64,000 nt of DNA from Bacteroidota bacterium (GTDB taxonomy: Bacteria > Bacteroidota > Bacteroidia > UKL13-3). Below the pieces are notes generated by a model. It worked only from the letters and a program-made list of their open reading frames with translations, was not told the origin of the DNA and made no database searches. The stretch covers positions 124,001-188,000 of the forward strand of contig JAIXWI010000029.1 of assembly GCA_027491355.1 (NCBI GenBank), given 5' to 3'. Position 1 is the first letter of the stretch; every line of letters begins with the position of its first letter. The translations under genes and the position numbers were made by a program. Below, piece by piece: positions 9,441 through 18,731 of the stretch.

Positions 9441-10137
9441 GAGAAATTTTTTCGAGTGCAGCCCTGTTCATGATTCTTATCTTTTTACCTTCCATGTCTA
9501 TGTATTTGTCGTTTTTAAATTCTGACAACAAACGGATAACTGTTTCGGTGGCAGTACCAACAATATTTGCAATGTCTTCTCGAGGAAGCGTAACAGTAAT
9601 TAAATTTTCAGACTGTAGGTTTTCTTCATGGAAAGTTTTGTGCAAAAACAACAAGGTTTCAGCCAAACGTTCACGCACACTCTTTTGTGCCAAACTTTGA
9701 ATTTTCTCATCGGCTATGCCCAAGTCATGACATAACGACTTTAACATCATTTTATTGATTTGAGCATTCTTTTCTACCAATTCTAAAAAAACATGCTTGG
9801 GTATAAAACAACAAATGGTATCTTCAATACAAGTTGCAGTAGCTACAAACGGTTCGTCCGCAATGATTCCGCGGTAACCTAAAAACTCTCCATCTTTTGC
9901 AAATCTTACAATTTGCTCTTTCCCATCTTTATTAGAACGTGTCAGTTTAATGGAGCCTTTGCTGATACAATAAATACCCAATGGCAAATTGTCTTCATAA
10001 AATAAAGCTTGACCCTTTTTATAATGACTGCAAGTTTTGGACATGGTAATTTTTTCTTTTTCTTCAGGTGTACAGTATTGAAAAAATGATATTTTACCTG
10101 CATCACAATTTTGGCATTCTAAATGGATTTTCTGCAT
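9427..10137 (-). CDS. Crp/Fnr family transcriptional regulator
   Basis: cNMP-binding fold (KKGQALFYEDNLPLGIYCISKGSIKL), HTH (LPREDIANIVGTATETVIRLLSEFK); N-terminal Cys residues CQNC...YC. Confidence 0.92.
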   Translation of the reverse strand: MQKIHLECQNCDAGKISFFQYCTPEEKEKITMSKTCSHYKKGQALFYEDNLPLGIYCISKGSIKLTRSNKDGKEQIVRFAKDGEFLGYRGIIADEPFVATATCIEDTICCFIPKHVFLELVEKNAQINKMMLKSLCHDLGIADEKIQSLAQKSVRERLAETLLFLHKTFHEENLQSENLITVTLPREDIANIVGTATETVIRLLSEFKNDKYIDMEGKKIRIMNRAALEKISHASV

Positions 10138-10187
10138 AGTGGTATAAAGCTAATCAAAAACGAATCAGTAAATTTAACTAATTCGGC

Positions 10188-11660
10188 TCAAGCTGACAAG
10201 TTTAACCACTTTTTAAATAGCTGTAATTGTTCTGGAGTCTGATCTAATTTGATTTTAATACAACAATCCACCTGCCCATTTTCTGCTAATTGGGTTTCTA
10301 TTTCACATCCAATCCAAGAGAGCACTGCTGCTAATTGAGCGGTCATCTTTCCTTTACCTTCAATGATGTCTTGAAAATACCAATCCATGTTTTGGCCACT
10401 CCATTTCTCAAGCAATTGTTTGTACAAAGCTTTATTGTAGCCTTTCTGTTTCAAATAAGTTTGTGCATACATATCAGAAAGTACTTGATTTAATCTGTAC
10501 TTACCATTGCTTTGTTGAAGGATGTACAAATCTGCTATCAAAGCAGCAACCAAGCCCTCTGTATAAATGGAAACTTTTCTTCCTGGAACGCCTGGTACAT
10601 AGCCATCAACCCATGTATCAAAACTAGCATCTTCTAATGAATAGTTGAACCGGCCTTCATTGTTGATATGTTTTTTTAAATCATCAGACAAAGATTTCAA
10701 ATAGGTTTCTTGACTCCAAACACCTGCATGTACCAATGTCAAATCTCCGTAATAAGTGGTAATGCCTTCGTATACATATCCCATTTTACTGTAATTTTCT
10801 TTGGTAAAATCGTAGGGTAACATTTCTACTGGGCGCATCCTTTTGATATTCCACACATGAAACAATTCATGCGAGCTGATGGCCAATAAGTCGTTGTATG
10901 CAAGCGGCTCAATCATTGATTTGCCAGGCCCCATGGCAATAACAGTAGAATTGGCGTGTTCTACGCCATGTCTGAAAACATCCGCTCTAAACAAATACAA
11001 GAAATGAAAATCTTTCATGGGCAATGCCCCAAATATTTCTTCTTGAATGTTGGCATATGCAATTGTATCTAACTTCAATTGTTCCCAATTCATTGCAACT
11101 TCACCTGCTGCCCAAAAATGAATGTTACAATTACCATGTTGAATGGAATGGTGGTGTAAATTAGCTGAAATAAAAAACGGACTATCTGCCAATTGGTCGA
11201 AGTTTTCAGCATGCAAGCTATTTCCATCAAAAGGAAGCTGACATGCTACTTGAGCTGATGCAGACATGGGCAATTTTATTTCGCAAGGGAGGTGTTGCAT
11301 GCCTTCTACATAAAGTAAACAATTTACTGGGTTGATATAACACAATTGCGTATTCACAAAGGAATTACCTGCATCAGGTTGCTGTGCGTAATATTCATAA
11401 CTGACTGTTATTTCTACATTCATCGAAGATGGTAAAGCCCATTTTTCTTTGGTTATTTTATCATAAGGAATAGCTATTCCTTGTTCATTTTTAATACTGA
11501 AATTTTTAATATTTCGGGCATAATTTGCCAACTCATAGCGCCCGGGTCTCCAAGCAGGTAATTGTAAAACAATGGGGGTATTGGATGCAGCCTTGAACCT
11601 CATTTCTATATGAACAAAACCATTTGATGGCTCGTAAGTACTGATGCTATAATGTATCAT
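10188..11660 (-). CDS. M61 family metallopeptidase
   Basis: HELFHVWNIKRMRP (HExxH), YVYEGITTYYGDL, PGRKVSIYTEGLVAALIADL. Confidence 0.88.
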   Translation of the reverse strand: MIHYSISTYEPSNGFVHIEMRFKAASNTPIVLQLPAWRPGRYELANYARNIKNFSIKNEQGIAIPYDKITKEKWALPSSMNVEITVSYEYYAQQPDAGNSFVNTQLCYINPVNCLLYVEGMQHLPCEIKLPMSASAQVACQLPFDGNSLHAENFDQLADSPFFISANLHHHSIQHGNCNIHFWAAGEVAMNWEQLKLDTIAYANIQEEIFGALPMKDFHFLYLFRADVFRHGVEHANSTVIAMGPGKSMIEPLAYNDLLAISSHELFHVWNIKRMRPVEMLPYDFTKENYSKMGYVYEGITTYYGDLTLVHAGVWSQETYLKSLSDDLKKHINNEGRFNYSLEDASFDTWVDGYVPGVPGRKVSIYTEGLVAALIADLYILQQSNGKYRLNQVLSDMYAQTYLKQKGYNKALYKQLLEKWSGQNMDWYFQDIIEGKGKMTAQLAAVLSWIGCEIETQLAENGQVDCCIKIKLDQTPEQLQLFKKWLNLSA

Positions 11661-11690
11661 ATCTAAATCTAAAAAATGAAAACAAACATA

Positions 11691-12467
11691 CTAAAACAAT
11701 CTTGACACCCCTGCTCCAAATAAAGCAAAATCGAATTTAACGGGATCTTTAGGATCTAGTTTTCGGAGTGCAGCAGTTAATTCTAAGGCGGCCTGCCAAT
11801 CATCTTGGGTTCTTTCTAACAAAGCAAATGCCCTGGCTACCCTACCCGAATGAAGGTCTAAAGGACAAACCAATTGTGAAGTTTTAATAGTTTTCCAAAT
11901 ACCAAAATCTACCCCATGATTGTCTTTTCTTACCATCCACCTCAAATACATGTTGATGCGTTTACATGCCGATTTGTAAATTGGTGCTGCAATGTGCTTT
12001 CTGGTTCGCTGTGGCAAATCTGACAGCCCAAAAAATAAGGCATTGAAACCATTTAATCCATTTTCAATGGTTTCATCTTTGGGATGAAGATGCTTGGTAA
12101 AGGCCTGTTCAAGTGATTCATTTTTTGTGTACCACTGGTGTAAAAAATATACAAAATACAACAAATCGGTATCGTTGAAAGTACGGTGCTTAAACCCCAC
12201 TAGTTTTTGCAAATCTGATTCTTGGTATTGTGTAATAAACTCATGAGGAGAATGGTCCATACGCTGCAACAAATCGGTGCATTTAAGGATGATGGTTTTG
12301 CGCTGACCCCATGCAAAAACAGCTGCAAAAAAGCCCGCAATTTCAATGTCTTGCTGCTTCCTAAACAAATGTGGAATGGAAATAGGATCATTTTCAATAA
12401 ACGCAGGTTGGTTGAATTGTTTGTATAATGTAACCAATTGCTTTTTATGTTGAATGAATGCTTCCAT
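11691..12467 (-). CDS. TIGR02757 family protein
   Basis: DPISIPHLF...FFAAVFAWGQRKTI...CPLDLHSGRVARA...LDPKDPVKFDFALFG. Confidence 0.85.
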   Translation of the reverse strand: MEAFIQHKKQLVTLYKQFNQPAFIENDPISIPHLFRKQQDIEIAGFFAAVFAWGQRKTIILKCTDLLQRMDHSPHEFITQYQESDLQKLVGFKHRTFNDTDLLYFVYFLHQWYTKNESLEQAFTKHLHPKDETIENGLNGFNALFFGLSDLPQRTRKHIAAPIYKSACKRINMYLRWMVRKDNHGVDFGIWKTIKTSQLVCPLDLHSGRVARAFALLERTQDDWQAALELTAALRKLDPKDPVKFDFALFGAGVSRLF

Positions 12468-12657
12468 GAAAATTTTACCCGAATTATTTTCTGTAAAGTA
12501 AATAAGTATTGGATTGAATTGAAGCCTTTGAAAATAAAAAAATAGTATTGTTAGCTAGTTAAAGCACATTGACAGCACATTTAGCAAAGAAATACAGCTT
12601 CAGGCTAAATTTTTTTGAACACTTAAAGCCTTCCCCCGATAGGCCCTTGTTTTGAAT

Positions 12658-12688
12658 TTTGTTTTTATAAAACATTGTATTTCATTTG
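12658..12688 (+). promoter_or_regulatory. Bacteroidota sigma-A-like promoter upstream of M49 peptidase
   Basis: TTTG-N19-TTCATTTG, 7/8 match to the TAnnTTTG -7 box with canonical N19 spacing to TTTG; predicted short leader to ATG 12714. Confidence 0.5.
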
Positions 12689-12713
12689 AAATCCATTCTG
12701 AAACATTAAAAAA

Positions 12714-14768
12714 ATGAAAATAAAACAATTCATGTTGATTTCTACATTAGCTGCAGGAACAATGATGTACAGCTGTTCTTCTAACCAGAACAAAGCGCAT
12801 GACCATGACGATTTTGATGTAAACTGTGACCAGTTTGCAGATTTACAAGTATTACGTTACCAGATTCCAGGATTTGACGAGTTGACGCCAAAACAAAAAG
12901 AATTGGCTTATTACTTATATGAAGCCGCCAATGCCGGTCGTGATATTATTTACGACCAAAACAATAAAAACAATTTATTGGTACGTAAAACCATCGAGGC
13001 CATTTTTGAAGCAAATCCTAAACACGAAGCAACAGAAGATTGGAAAAACTTTGAGATTTACGCCAAACGCTTTTTCTTCTCTAACGGTGTTCACCACCAT
13101 TATTCAAATTTAAAATTTGTACCTGCTTGCAGCTTTGAGTTTTTTGCTGATTTGGTAAAAAAATTAGATCCTGCAAAATTACCAGTAAGTGGTAAAACTG
13201 CTGATGAGTTTTTGGCAATGATCAAACCCATCATTTTTGATAGCAATTTTGAAGCAAAAAAAGTTGATTTGGCATCAGGCATAGACAATGTGGCTGCTTC
13301 GGCAAACAATTTTTACGAAGGTGTTACGCAAAAAGAAGTAGAAGATTATTACAATGCGCGTATCAAGAAAGACGATACCGAGCCTATTTCATGGGGATTG
13401 AACAGCAAAATGACCAAAGTAGATGGCAAAATTGTTGAGCAAGTTTGGAAAGTGGGTGGCATGTATTCAGCAGCCATTGAAAAAATTGTTTACTGGTTAG
13501 AAAAAGCTGCAAGTGTTGCTGAAAATGACAAACAGAAAAAAGCCCTAGATTTATTGGTTGAATATTACAAAACTGGTGATTTAAAAAAATGGGATGAGTA
13601 CAATATTGCATGGGTAAACGATACTGAAAGCAGATTAGATGTGGTGAATGGTTTCATTGAAGTGTATGATGATGCCATTGGTAAACGCGCCAGCTTTGAA
13701 TCGGTGGTTTCTATTAAAGACATGGAAGCAACCAAAAGAATTGCAACAATTGCAAAAGAAGCACAATGGTTCGAAGACAATTCACCTATTGCAGCTGAAC
13801 ACAAAAAGAAAGAAGTGAAAGGTATCACTGCAAAAGTGATTACTGTAATTCAAGAATCAGGTGCAAGCGCACAATCAACCCCAATTGGAATTAACCTTCC
13901 AAATGCAAACTGGATTCGTCAAAAACATGGTAGCAAATCTGTTTCATTGGGAAATATTGTTCATTCCTACAATATTGTTGGCGCAAAAAGCCCAGTATTG
14001 AAAGAGTTTGCTGAAAACGAAGCTCAAATTGCCAGAGCTAAAGAATATGGCTCATTGGCAGGTGATTTACATACAGACATGCACGAAGTAATTGGACATG
14101 CAAGTGGTCAAATCAACAAAGGTGTTGGAGATCCAGATCAAACTTTGAAAAACTATGCAAGTACACTAGAAGAAGCGCGTGCCGACTTAGTTGCATTGTA
14201 CTATGTTTTAGACCAAAAACTGGTAGATATTGGGGTGATGCCAAGTTTAGATTGTGGTAAAGCTGAATATGATGGCTATATCATGAATGGTTTGATTACA
14301 CAATTGACCCGCTTGAATATAGGCGAAAACTTGGAAGAAGCGCACATGCGTAACCGCCAATTGAATGCCAAATGGGCTTACGAAATGGGTAAAAAAGACA
14401 ATGTGATTGAGTTTATCAAACGTGATGGCAAAACTTATGTAAAAGTAAATAACTACGAGAAATTACGCGATTTATTTGGCCAGTTATTGAAAGAAATTCA
14501 AAGAATTAAATCCGAAGGCGATTACAAGGCTGCAACGGCTTTAGTAGAAGGTTATGGTGTAAAAGTTGACCAAGAATTATTGAAAGAAGTAAAAGAGCGT
14601 TTCAACAAATTAAATGTTGCGCCATACAAAGGATTTATCCAACCAAAATTGGTTCCTGTCATGCAAGGTGAAAACATGGTAGATGTAAAAGTTGAATACC
14701 CGAACGATTTCCTTAAAAACCAATTGGAGCAAGGCAAAAACTACGGCTTGCTTCCTGTTAAAAACTAA
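12714..14768 (+). CDS. Dipeptidyl-peptidase III-like (M49) lipoprotein
   Basis: HEVIGHASGQ (HExxxH) with downstream EEARADLVALYY; lipobox MMYSCSS. Confidence 0.88.
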   Translation: MKIKQFMLISTLAAGTMMYSCSSNQNKAHDHDDFDVNCDQFADLQVLRYQIPGFDELTPKQKELAYYLYEAANAGRDIIYDQNNKNNLLVRKTIEAIFEANPKHEATEDWKNFEIYAKRFFFSNGVHHHYSNLKFVPACSFEFFADLVKKLDPAKLPVSGKTADEFLAMIKPIIFDSNFEAKKVDLASGIDNVAASANNFYEGVTQKEVEDYYNARIKKDDTEPISWGLNSKMTKVDGKIVEQVWKVGGMYSAAIEKIVYWLEKAASVAENDKQKKALDLLVEYYKTGDLKKWDEYNIAWVNDTESRLDVVNGFIEVYDDAIGKRASFESVVSIKDMEATKRIATIAKEAQWFEDNSPIAAEHKKKEVKGITAKVITVIQESGASAQSTPIGINLPNANWIRQKHGSKSVSLGNIVHSYNIVGAKSPVLKEFAENEAQIARAKEYGSLAGDLHTDMHEVIGHASGQINKGVGDPDQTLKNYASTLEEARADLVALYYVLDQKLVDIGVMPSLDCGKAEYDGYIMNGLITQLTRLNIGENLEEAHMRNRQLNAKWAYEMGKKDNVIEFIKRDGKTYVKVNNYEKLRDLFGQLLKEIQRIKSEGDYKAATALVEGYGVKVDQELLKEVKERFNKLNVAPYKGFIQPKLVPVMQGENMVDVKVEYPNDFLKNQLEQGKNYGLLPVKN

Positions 14769-14784
14769 TTGTTAGGTTTCCTTA

Positions 14785-14832
14785 AAAAGGATAAGGGCGG
14801 CAACCATAGGTTGCCGCCCTTCTCCTTTTTAA
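14785..14832 (+). terminator. Rho-independent terminator
   Basis: AAGGGCGGCAACC-ATA-GGTTGCCGCCCTT (stem 14793-14805/14809-14821) followed by CTCCTTTTT. Confidence 0.9.
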
Positions 14833-14852
14833 TAGGGTAGTGATTCAATAAA

Positions 14853-15338
14853 TTATTTTTTAGTGGCAAATACAGAGTAGGTATAGCCAGTGTATGGACC
14901 TTCAATCATCTCATAGCTGTAAATAACAACTTTTTGCGCAGCTTGAAAGGCAAACTGTTCATCGTTTGCACCTTTCCCTCTGATTGAAACTGTTTGTCCG
15001 CTTATCTTTCCAGTTTGAGTTGGAATAATGCTGTAGAAGTTATTACCTGAAACTACAATTGCATCTGTTGTAATGGTAATTCCATCCTCTGTTATGGTTA
15101 CAGAATTGCCAGCGCCTTTGGCAATCACAAATGTAGTAGTAGTATCATAGACAGTATTTCCTGCTGTATCTTTAATGTTTGCATTACCAGTATAGGTTCC
15201 TACAGCTAAATCGCGCACATCGGTTTGTGTAGATGCAGGCGTAGCAGTTTTGTTGTCTTTTGAACAACTTACAAAAGTGAAGCAAGCTACAACAGCAGCA
15301 AGTACAAAGAATGAATAAATTGGTTTTAAATGTTTCAT
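14853..15338 (-). CDS. Putative lipoprotein of unknown function
   Basis: Lipobox CFTFVSCSKDNK; beta-rich small secreted domain. Confidence 0.65.
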   Translation of the reverse strand: MKHLKPIYSFFVLAAVVACFTFVSCSKDNKTATPASTQTDVRDLAVGTYTGNANIKDTAGNTVYDTTTTFVIAKGAGNSVTITEDGITITTDAIVVSGNNFYSIIPTQTGKISGQTVSIRGKGANDEQFAFQAAQKVVIYSYEMIEGPYTGYTYSVFATKK

Positions 15339-15362
15339 TTGTAGTATCTGAATTTGTAAAGA

Positions 15363-15968
15363 TTAGTTAAAAGTATAATTAATACCTGCGTTAAACAGAC
15401 CGTTCATACCAAAGCCCAATTCAGCATAAGCTCCAAGTTTAGAAGACTTGGTAAATCTGCCTTTGTAACCAATTGCAGTCAGATGGTAACTTACTCCGCT
15501 GCTTAAACTGTTGTATTTGACTGCGAGGTCTTTGTTCCCTGATATAATTTCCAACTCTCCCTCAACAGAAAAAGAACCAGCAGAAACGCCAGAATACAAA
15601 ACCATTGCTTGTTTCTCATTTTGATACCATGCATAATTCAATTGAGTCATTAACATTGAAATATTCATATTGGTTTTAAATGAAACAGCATCAGTGGCTG
15701 TAACTATTGTTTGTTTCCCTGTAGAAGCACTTTGGTAGGAATAGGCCAAGCCAAGCATGAGCTTGTCTGTCAGATGGTATTGATAGCCTAAAATATATGG
15801 ACCAAAAGAATTGGAGGCATCTTCTCCAACGGAATTCAAAGCTTTTGCTACTGTATTAGAAGCTCCAACACCCGCAAATACACTCATATTTCCTTTTTGA
15901 AATACTTGTGCTGATAATGACTGAAAAATCCCTGCACATAGCAAGGCGGATAGAATTAGTTTTTTCAT
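15363..15968 (-). CDS. Outer membrane beta-barrel protein
   Basis: Signal peptide MKKLILSALLCAGIFQSLSAQ; alternating barrel strands; C-terminal NAGINYTFN. Confidence 0.75.
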   Translation of the reverse strand: MKKLILSALLCAGIFQSLSAQVFQKGNMSVFAGVGASNTVAKALNSVGEDASNSFGPYILGYQYHLTDKLMLGLAYSYQSASTGKQTIVTATDAVSFKTNMNISMLMTQLNYAWYQNEKQAMVLYSGVSAGSFSVEGELEIISGNKDLAVKYNSLSSGVSYHLTAIGYKGRFTKSSKLGAYAELGFGMNGLFNAGINYTFN

Positions 15969-16071
15969 GTTTTGTTTACAATTTCAAACGAAACTAATTC
16001 TCACAATACCAATGCCTGTAGCTTTCTTCCAAACAGTTTGTTTCAATTACCCAAAACAGCATATGAATCTC

Positions 16072-16827
16072 CTAGCCAAACAATGTGGTGTTCCTGAACC
16101 ATTCTATCAATTTATTCTTTGAGCGATCTGTTATCGCAACAATTAGTTGTCCTGTTAACTCCAATGAATTGCCTTGTTGTTTGATAAACTGCTTTACATG
16201 CGCAGGATTGATCATCCACGACCGATGTACCCTAAAAAATCCTTCTGGCGATAACAATTTATCTATCCAAGCCAAAGGCTTACTGATAATGATTTTACCT
16301 TGCTCTAAAGTGTAAATCACACAATAACTCCTTTCGGCTTGTATGGCAATGATGTCTTTTAATTTAACCAATATCTGTCCGTTGGAAACAGGCAATGCAA
16401 TTGCTTCAATAGCGCTTTTACTGACATCATCTAGCATAGATTGGTATTGGTTCATGTATTGTGGCTCTAACTTACGTCTTCTGTGCAATGCAATTTCAAT
16501 GCTCTCTTTTAAGCGCTTATTTGAATAGGGTTTCATAATGTAATCCACTGCATAAAACTCAAATGCCTTGATGGCAAAATCTTGGTTACCGGTTATAAAT
16601 AACAATTGCTTGCCCTCAAGTGGAATGTCTTTGAGTGCGTTAAAAACCGGGACCCCATTAATCAGAATATCTAAAATTGCCAAGTCAAAATCTCCATTTT
16701 TAAGAACTTTCTTTGCAGCATCAAAATCACGTACACCCAAAACCTCAAATTCAGAGAATTCTTTCTTTAGAAATTCCATTAAACCTGCCAATTGTGCTGG
16801 CTCGTCCTCAATAATTAAAACCTTCAT
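16072..16827 (-). CDS. LytTR-family DNA-binding response regulator
   Basis: REC domain (VLIIEDEPAQ, LAILDILI, ITG, DYIMKPYS) plus LytTR domain (LVKLKDIIAIQAERSYCVIYT...FFRVHRSWMINPAHVKQF). Confidence 0.93.
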   Translation of the reverse strand: MKVLIIEDEPAQLAGLMEFLKKEFSEFEVLGVRDFDAAKKVLKNGDFDLAILDILINGVPVFNALKDIPLEGKQLLFITGNQDFAIKAFEFYAVDYIMKPYSNKRLKESIEIALHRRRKLEPQYMNQYQSMLDDVSKSAIEAIALPVSNGQILVKLKDIIAIQAERSYCVIYTLEQGKIIISKPLAWIDKLLSPEGFFRVHRSWMINPAHVKQFIKQQGNSLELTGQLIVAITDRSKNKLIEWFRNTTLFG

Positions 16828-17495
16828 GCGCTTGTTTTTGCAATGCTCAACACCAATTCATTTCCCTCTATTTGAATTGCTTTTAAATAGTTACAACCAA
16901 AATAATGGTTAAAATAACTCAACCTGTTTTTAAGACTGTATAAACCATGACCCATTTTAGGATATTTGATAACCTCATTTTGAGGCAAATCGTAACCACT
17001 CAAAGAAACCCTCATTGAAAAATAATTCGAACTGATATTTATATTTATCTGCTGACTATCTGATTGTACAAATCCATATTTCAAAGCATTTTCAACCAAT
17101 ACTGCTAGAGAAAAAGGAGCAATTTTATTGTACAAATCAGTACCTTCTACCTCTAAATGGATTTGAATATTAGACTGATGAATTCCATTGTGGGCAGCTA
17201 TGAGTTCGTTACAGCATGCCAATTCTTGAGCAATTGAAATGGCTAATTGATGCTGTTGTTTGTACACATAATTTACTATGGTACCTGTATTTGAAATAAA
17301 CTGTTGTAAATTGTTATGACCTGATTGATACGATATATTCTGCAACAAATTATTTAAAGTATGTTGGGATAAAAACCTACCATTCATAAAATATTGACTT
17401 TTTTGGTAGTAATCTCCAAACATGAGTATAACAAAGCATAAAAATAGCAGTAAATAGGGATTGCTATTGGAGGTAAAAAAAGTTTCAGTAAGCAT
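16824..17495 (-). CDS. LytS-type sensor histidine kinase, short, no large sensor domain
   Basis: H-box-like SQHTLNNLLQNIS, N-box LAVLVENALKYGFV, G-box MGHGLYSLKNRLS; 4-nt overlap with the LytTR gene. Confidence 0.85.
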   Translation of the reverse strand: MLTETFFTSNSNPYLLLFLCFVILMFGDYYQKSQYFMNGRFLSQHTLNNLLQNISYQSGHNNLQQFISNTGTIVNYVYKQQHQLAISIAQELACCNELIAAHNGIHQSNIQIHLEVEGTDLYNKIAPFSLAVLVENALKYGFVQSDSQQININISSNYFSMRVSLSGYDLPQNEVIKYPKMGHGLYSLKNRLSYFNHYFGCNYLKAIQIEGNELVLSIAKTSA

Positions 17496-17568
17496 TTCCG
17501 AAAATAAGTTAAAAAAACACTTGGTTAGGGATAAAGATTTCCGAAAACAGGTTATTAATTTCCGAAAA
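17494..17568. promoter_or_regulatory. Triple direct repeat ATTTCCGAAAA (candidate LytTR operator array)
   Basis: Exact 11-mer at 17494-17504, 17537-17547 and 17558-17568; start-to-start spacing 43 and 21 bp. Lies in the divergent intergenic region of the LytS/LytTR operon and a PorT-like gene. Confidence 0.6.
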
Positions 17569-17659
17569 TGGTAAATTTACTTTTAGGATATAAATCAGTT
17601 TCATGTAAACAATAATTCAAAAAGAAACAGCTAATTTTATGCCACCAATCTACTGCGCT

Positions 17660-18298
17660 ATGAAAAAAATCAACTTATTGATCCTCTTCCTTGCAACTAC
17701 AACATGTTTAAATGCACAATCTCTAGAATTTGGATTGAAAGCTGGAATGAATACTGGGAAATCTCAAATCAATGAATTGAGCAGTTATTCGTTTTCAAAT
17801 AACGAAACTACCATTTTACAAGCTGGTGTTTATTCTCAATTTAAAATTTGGCTGATTGGCACCTATATACAACCAGAATTGTTGTTAACACGTAGAACCA
17901 ACTCAATGGAAATTAAAGGCATCCTGAACAGTGGGAGTCCTCAAGCCAGTGCTACAGTCAAAAGCAATGATTTGTACTTGAATGTTCCAATTTATATTGG
18001 TAAACAATTTTTTAAACTGTTCAGGGTATACGCTGGTCCTAACTTTCAAATTTTACTCGATCCACAAACAAGTTTACCTGAAAACGCAGACCTGCTCAGC
18101 AAAACCGAAATCAGTAAGTTTATCACTGGTTTTGCTGTAGGTGCGGGATTGAACATTTTAAAATTTAGGGCTGATATCCGATGGGATTATTCGGGTAATT
18201 TGGGTAGTCATATTCAAATCAATCAAAACCTTCAACCTACCCTAAGCAATGGTATGATTTCAATTCAATTAGGTTACAAACTATTTGGCACATTGTAA
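17660..18298 (+). CDS. PorT-family outer membrane beta-barrel protein
   Basis: MKKINLLILFLATTTCLNAQ signal peptide; SLEFGLKAGMN...; start re-assigned to ATG 17660. Confidence 0.78.
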   Translation: MKKINLLILFLATTTCLNAQSLEFGLKAGMNTGKSQINELSSYSFSNNETTILQAGVYSQFKIWLIGTYIQPELLLTRRTNSMEIKGILNSGSPQASATVKSNDLYLNVPIYIGKQFFKLFRVYAGPNFQILLDPQTSLPENADLLSKTEISKFITGFAVGAGLNILKFRADIRWDYSGNLGSHIQINQNLQPTLSNGMISIQLGYKLFGTL

Positions 18299-18657
18299 TG
18301 AACATTGAACATTTCAGAGATGCATGCCTCAGTTTGCCGTATACAGAAGAAACATTGCCTTTTGACGATCAAACACTTGTTTACAAGGTTGGCAATAAAA
18401 TGTATGCCCTCATTGGCATGGATAAGCCCAATGCATGTAATTTAAAATGCAATCCAGCATACGCCATTGAATTGAGGGCTAACTTCGTAGGTATCTCCCC
18501 TGGTTTTCATATGAATAAAAACCATTGGAACACCATTAAATTCAATGAAGATGTTGGAGACCAACTTATTTTAGAACTGTTAACGCACTCCTATCAATTG
18601 GTTTGGGATAAATTGCCTAAAAAGGTAAAAGCAACCTATAGCAGAGGCGCTTTTTAA
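18298..18657 (+). CDS. MmcQ/YjbR family DNA-binding protein
   Basis: MNIEHFRDACLSLPYTEETLPFDDQTLVYKVGNKMYAL...LKCNPAYAIELR...HMNKNHWNTI. Confidence 0.9.
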   Translation: MNIEHFRDACLSLPYTEETLPFDDQTLVYKVGNKMYALIGMDKPNACNLKCNPAYAIELRANFVGISPGFHMNKNHWNTIKFNEDVGDQLILELLTHSYQLVWDKLPKKVKATYSRGAF

Positions 18658-18731
18658 ATTGAACATTTGTTGTCAATCGTTTAAAAAAATATTTATATTT
18701 CTGAAACAGATTTACTTATTTGCCCTTTCAG

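Noticed and set aside
17496-17640. Possible upstream extension of the LytS kinase (frame stays open)
   Set aside because: No ATG in frame, the sequence (…HFRKLITCFRKSLSLTKCFF…) is not membrane-like, and it is better explained by repeated regulatory DNA.
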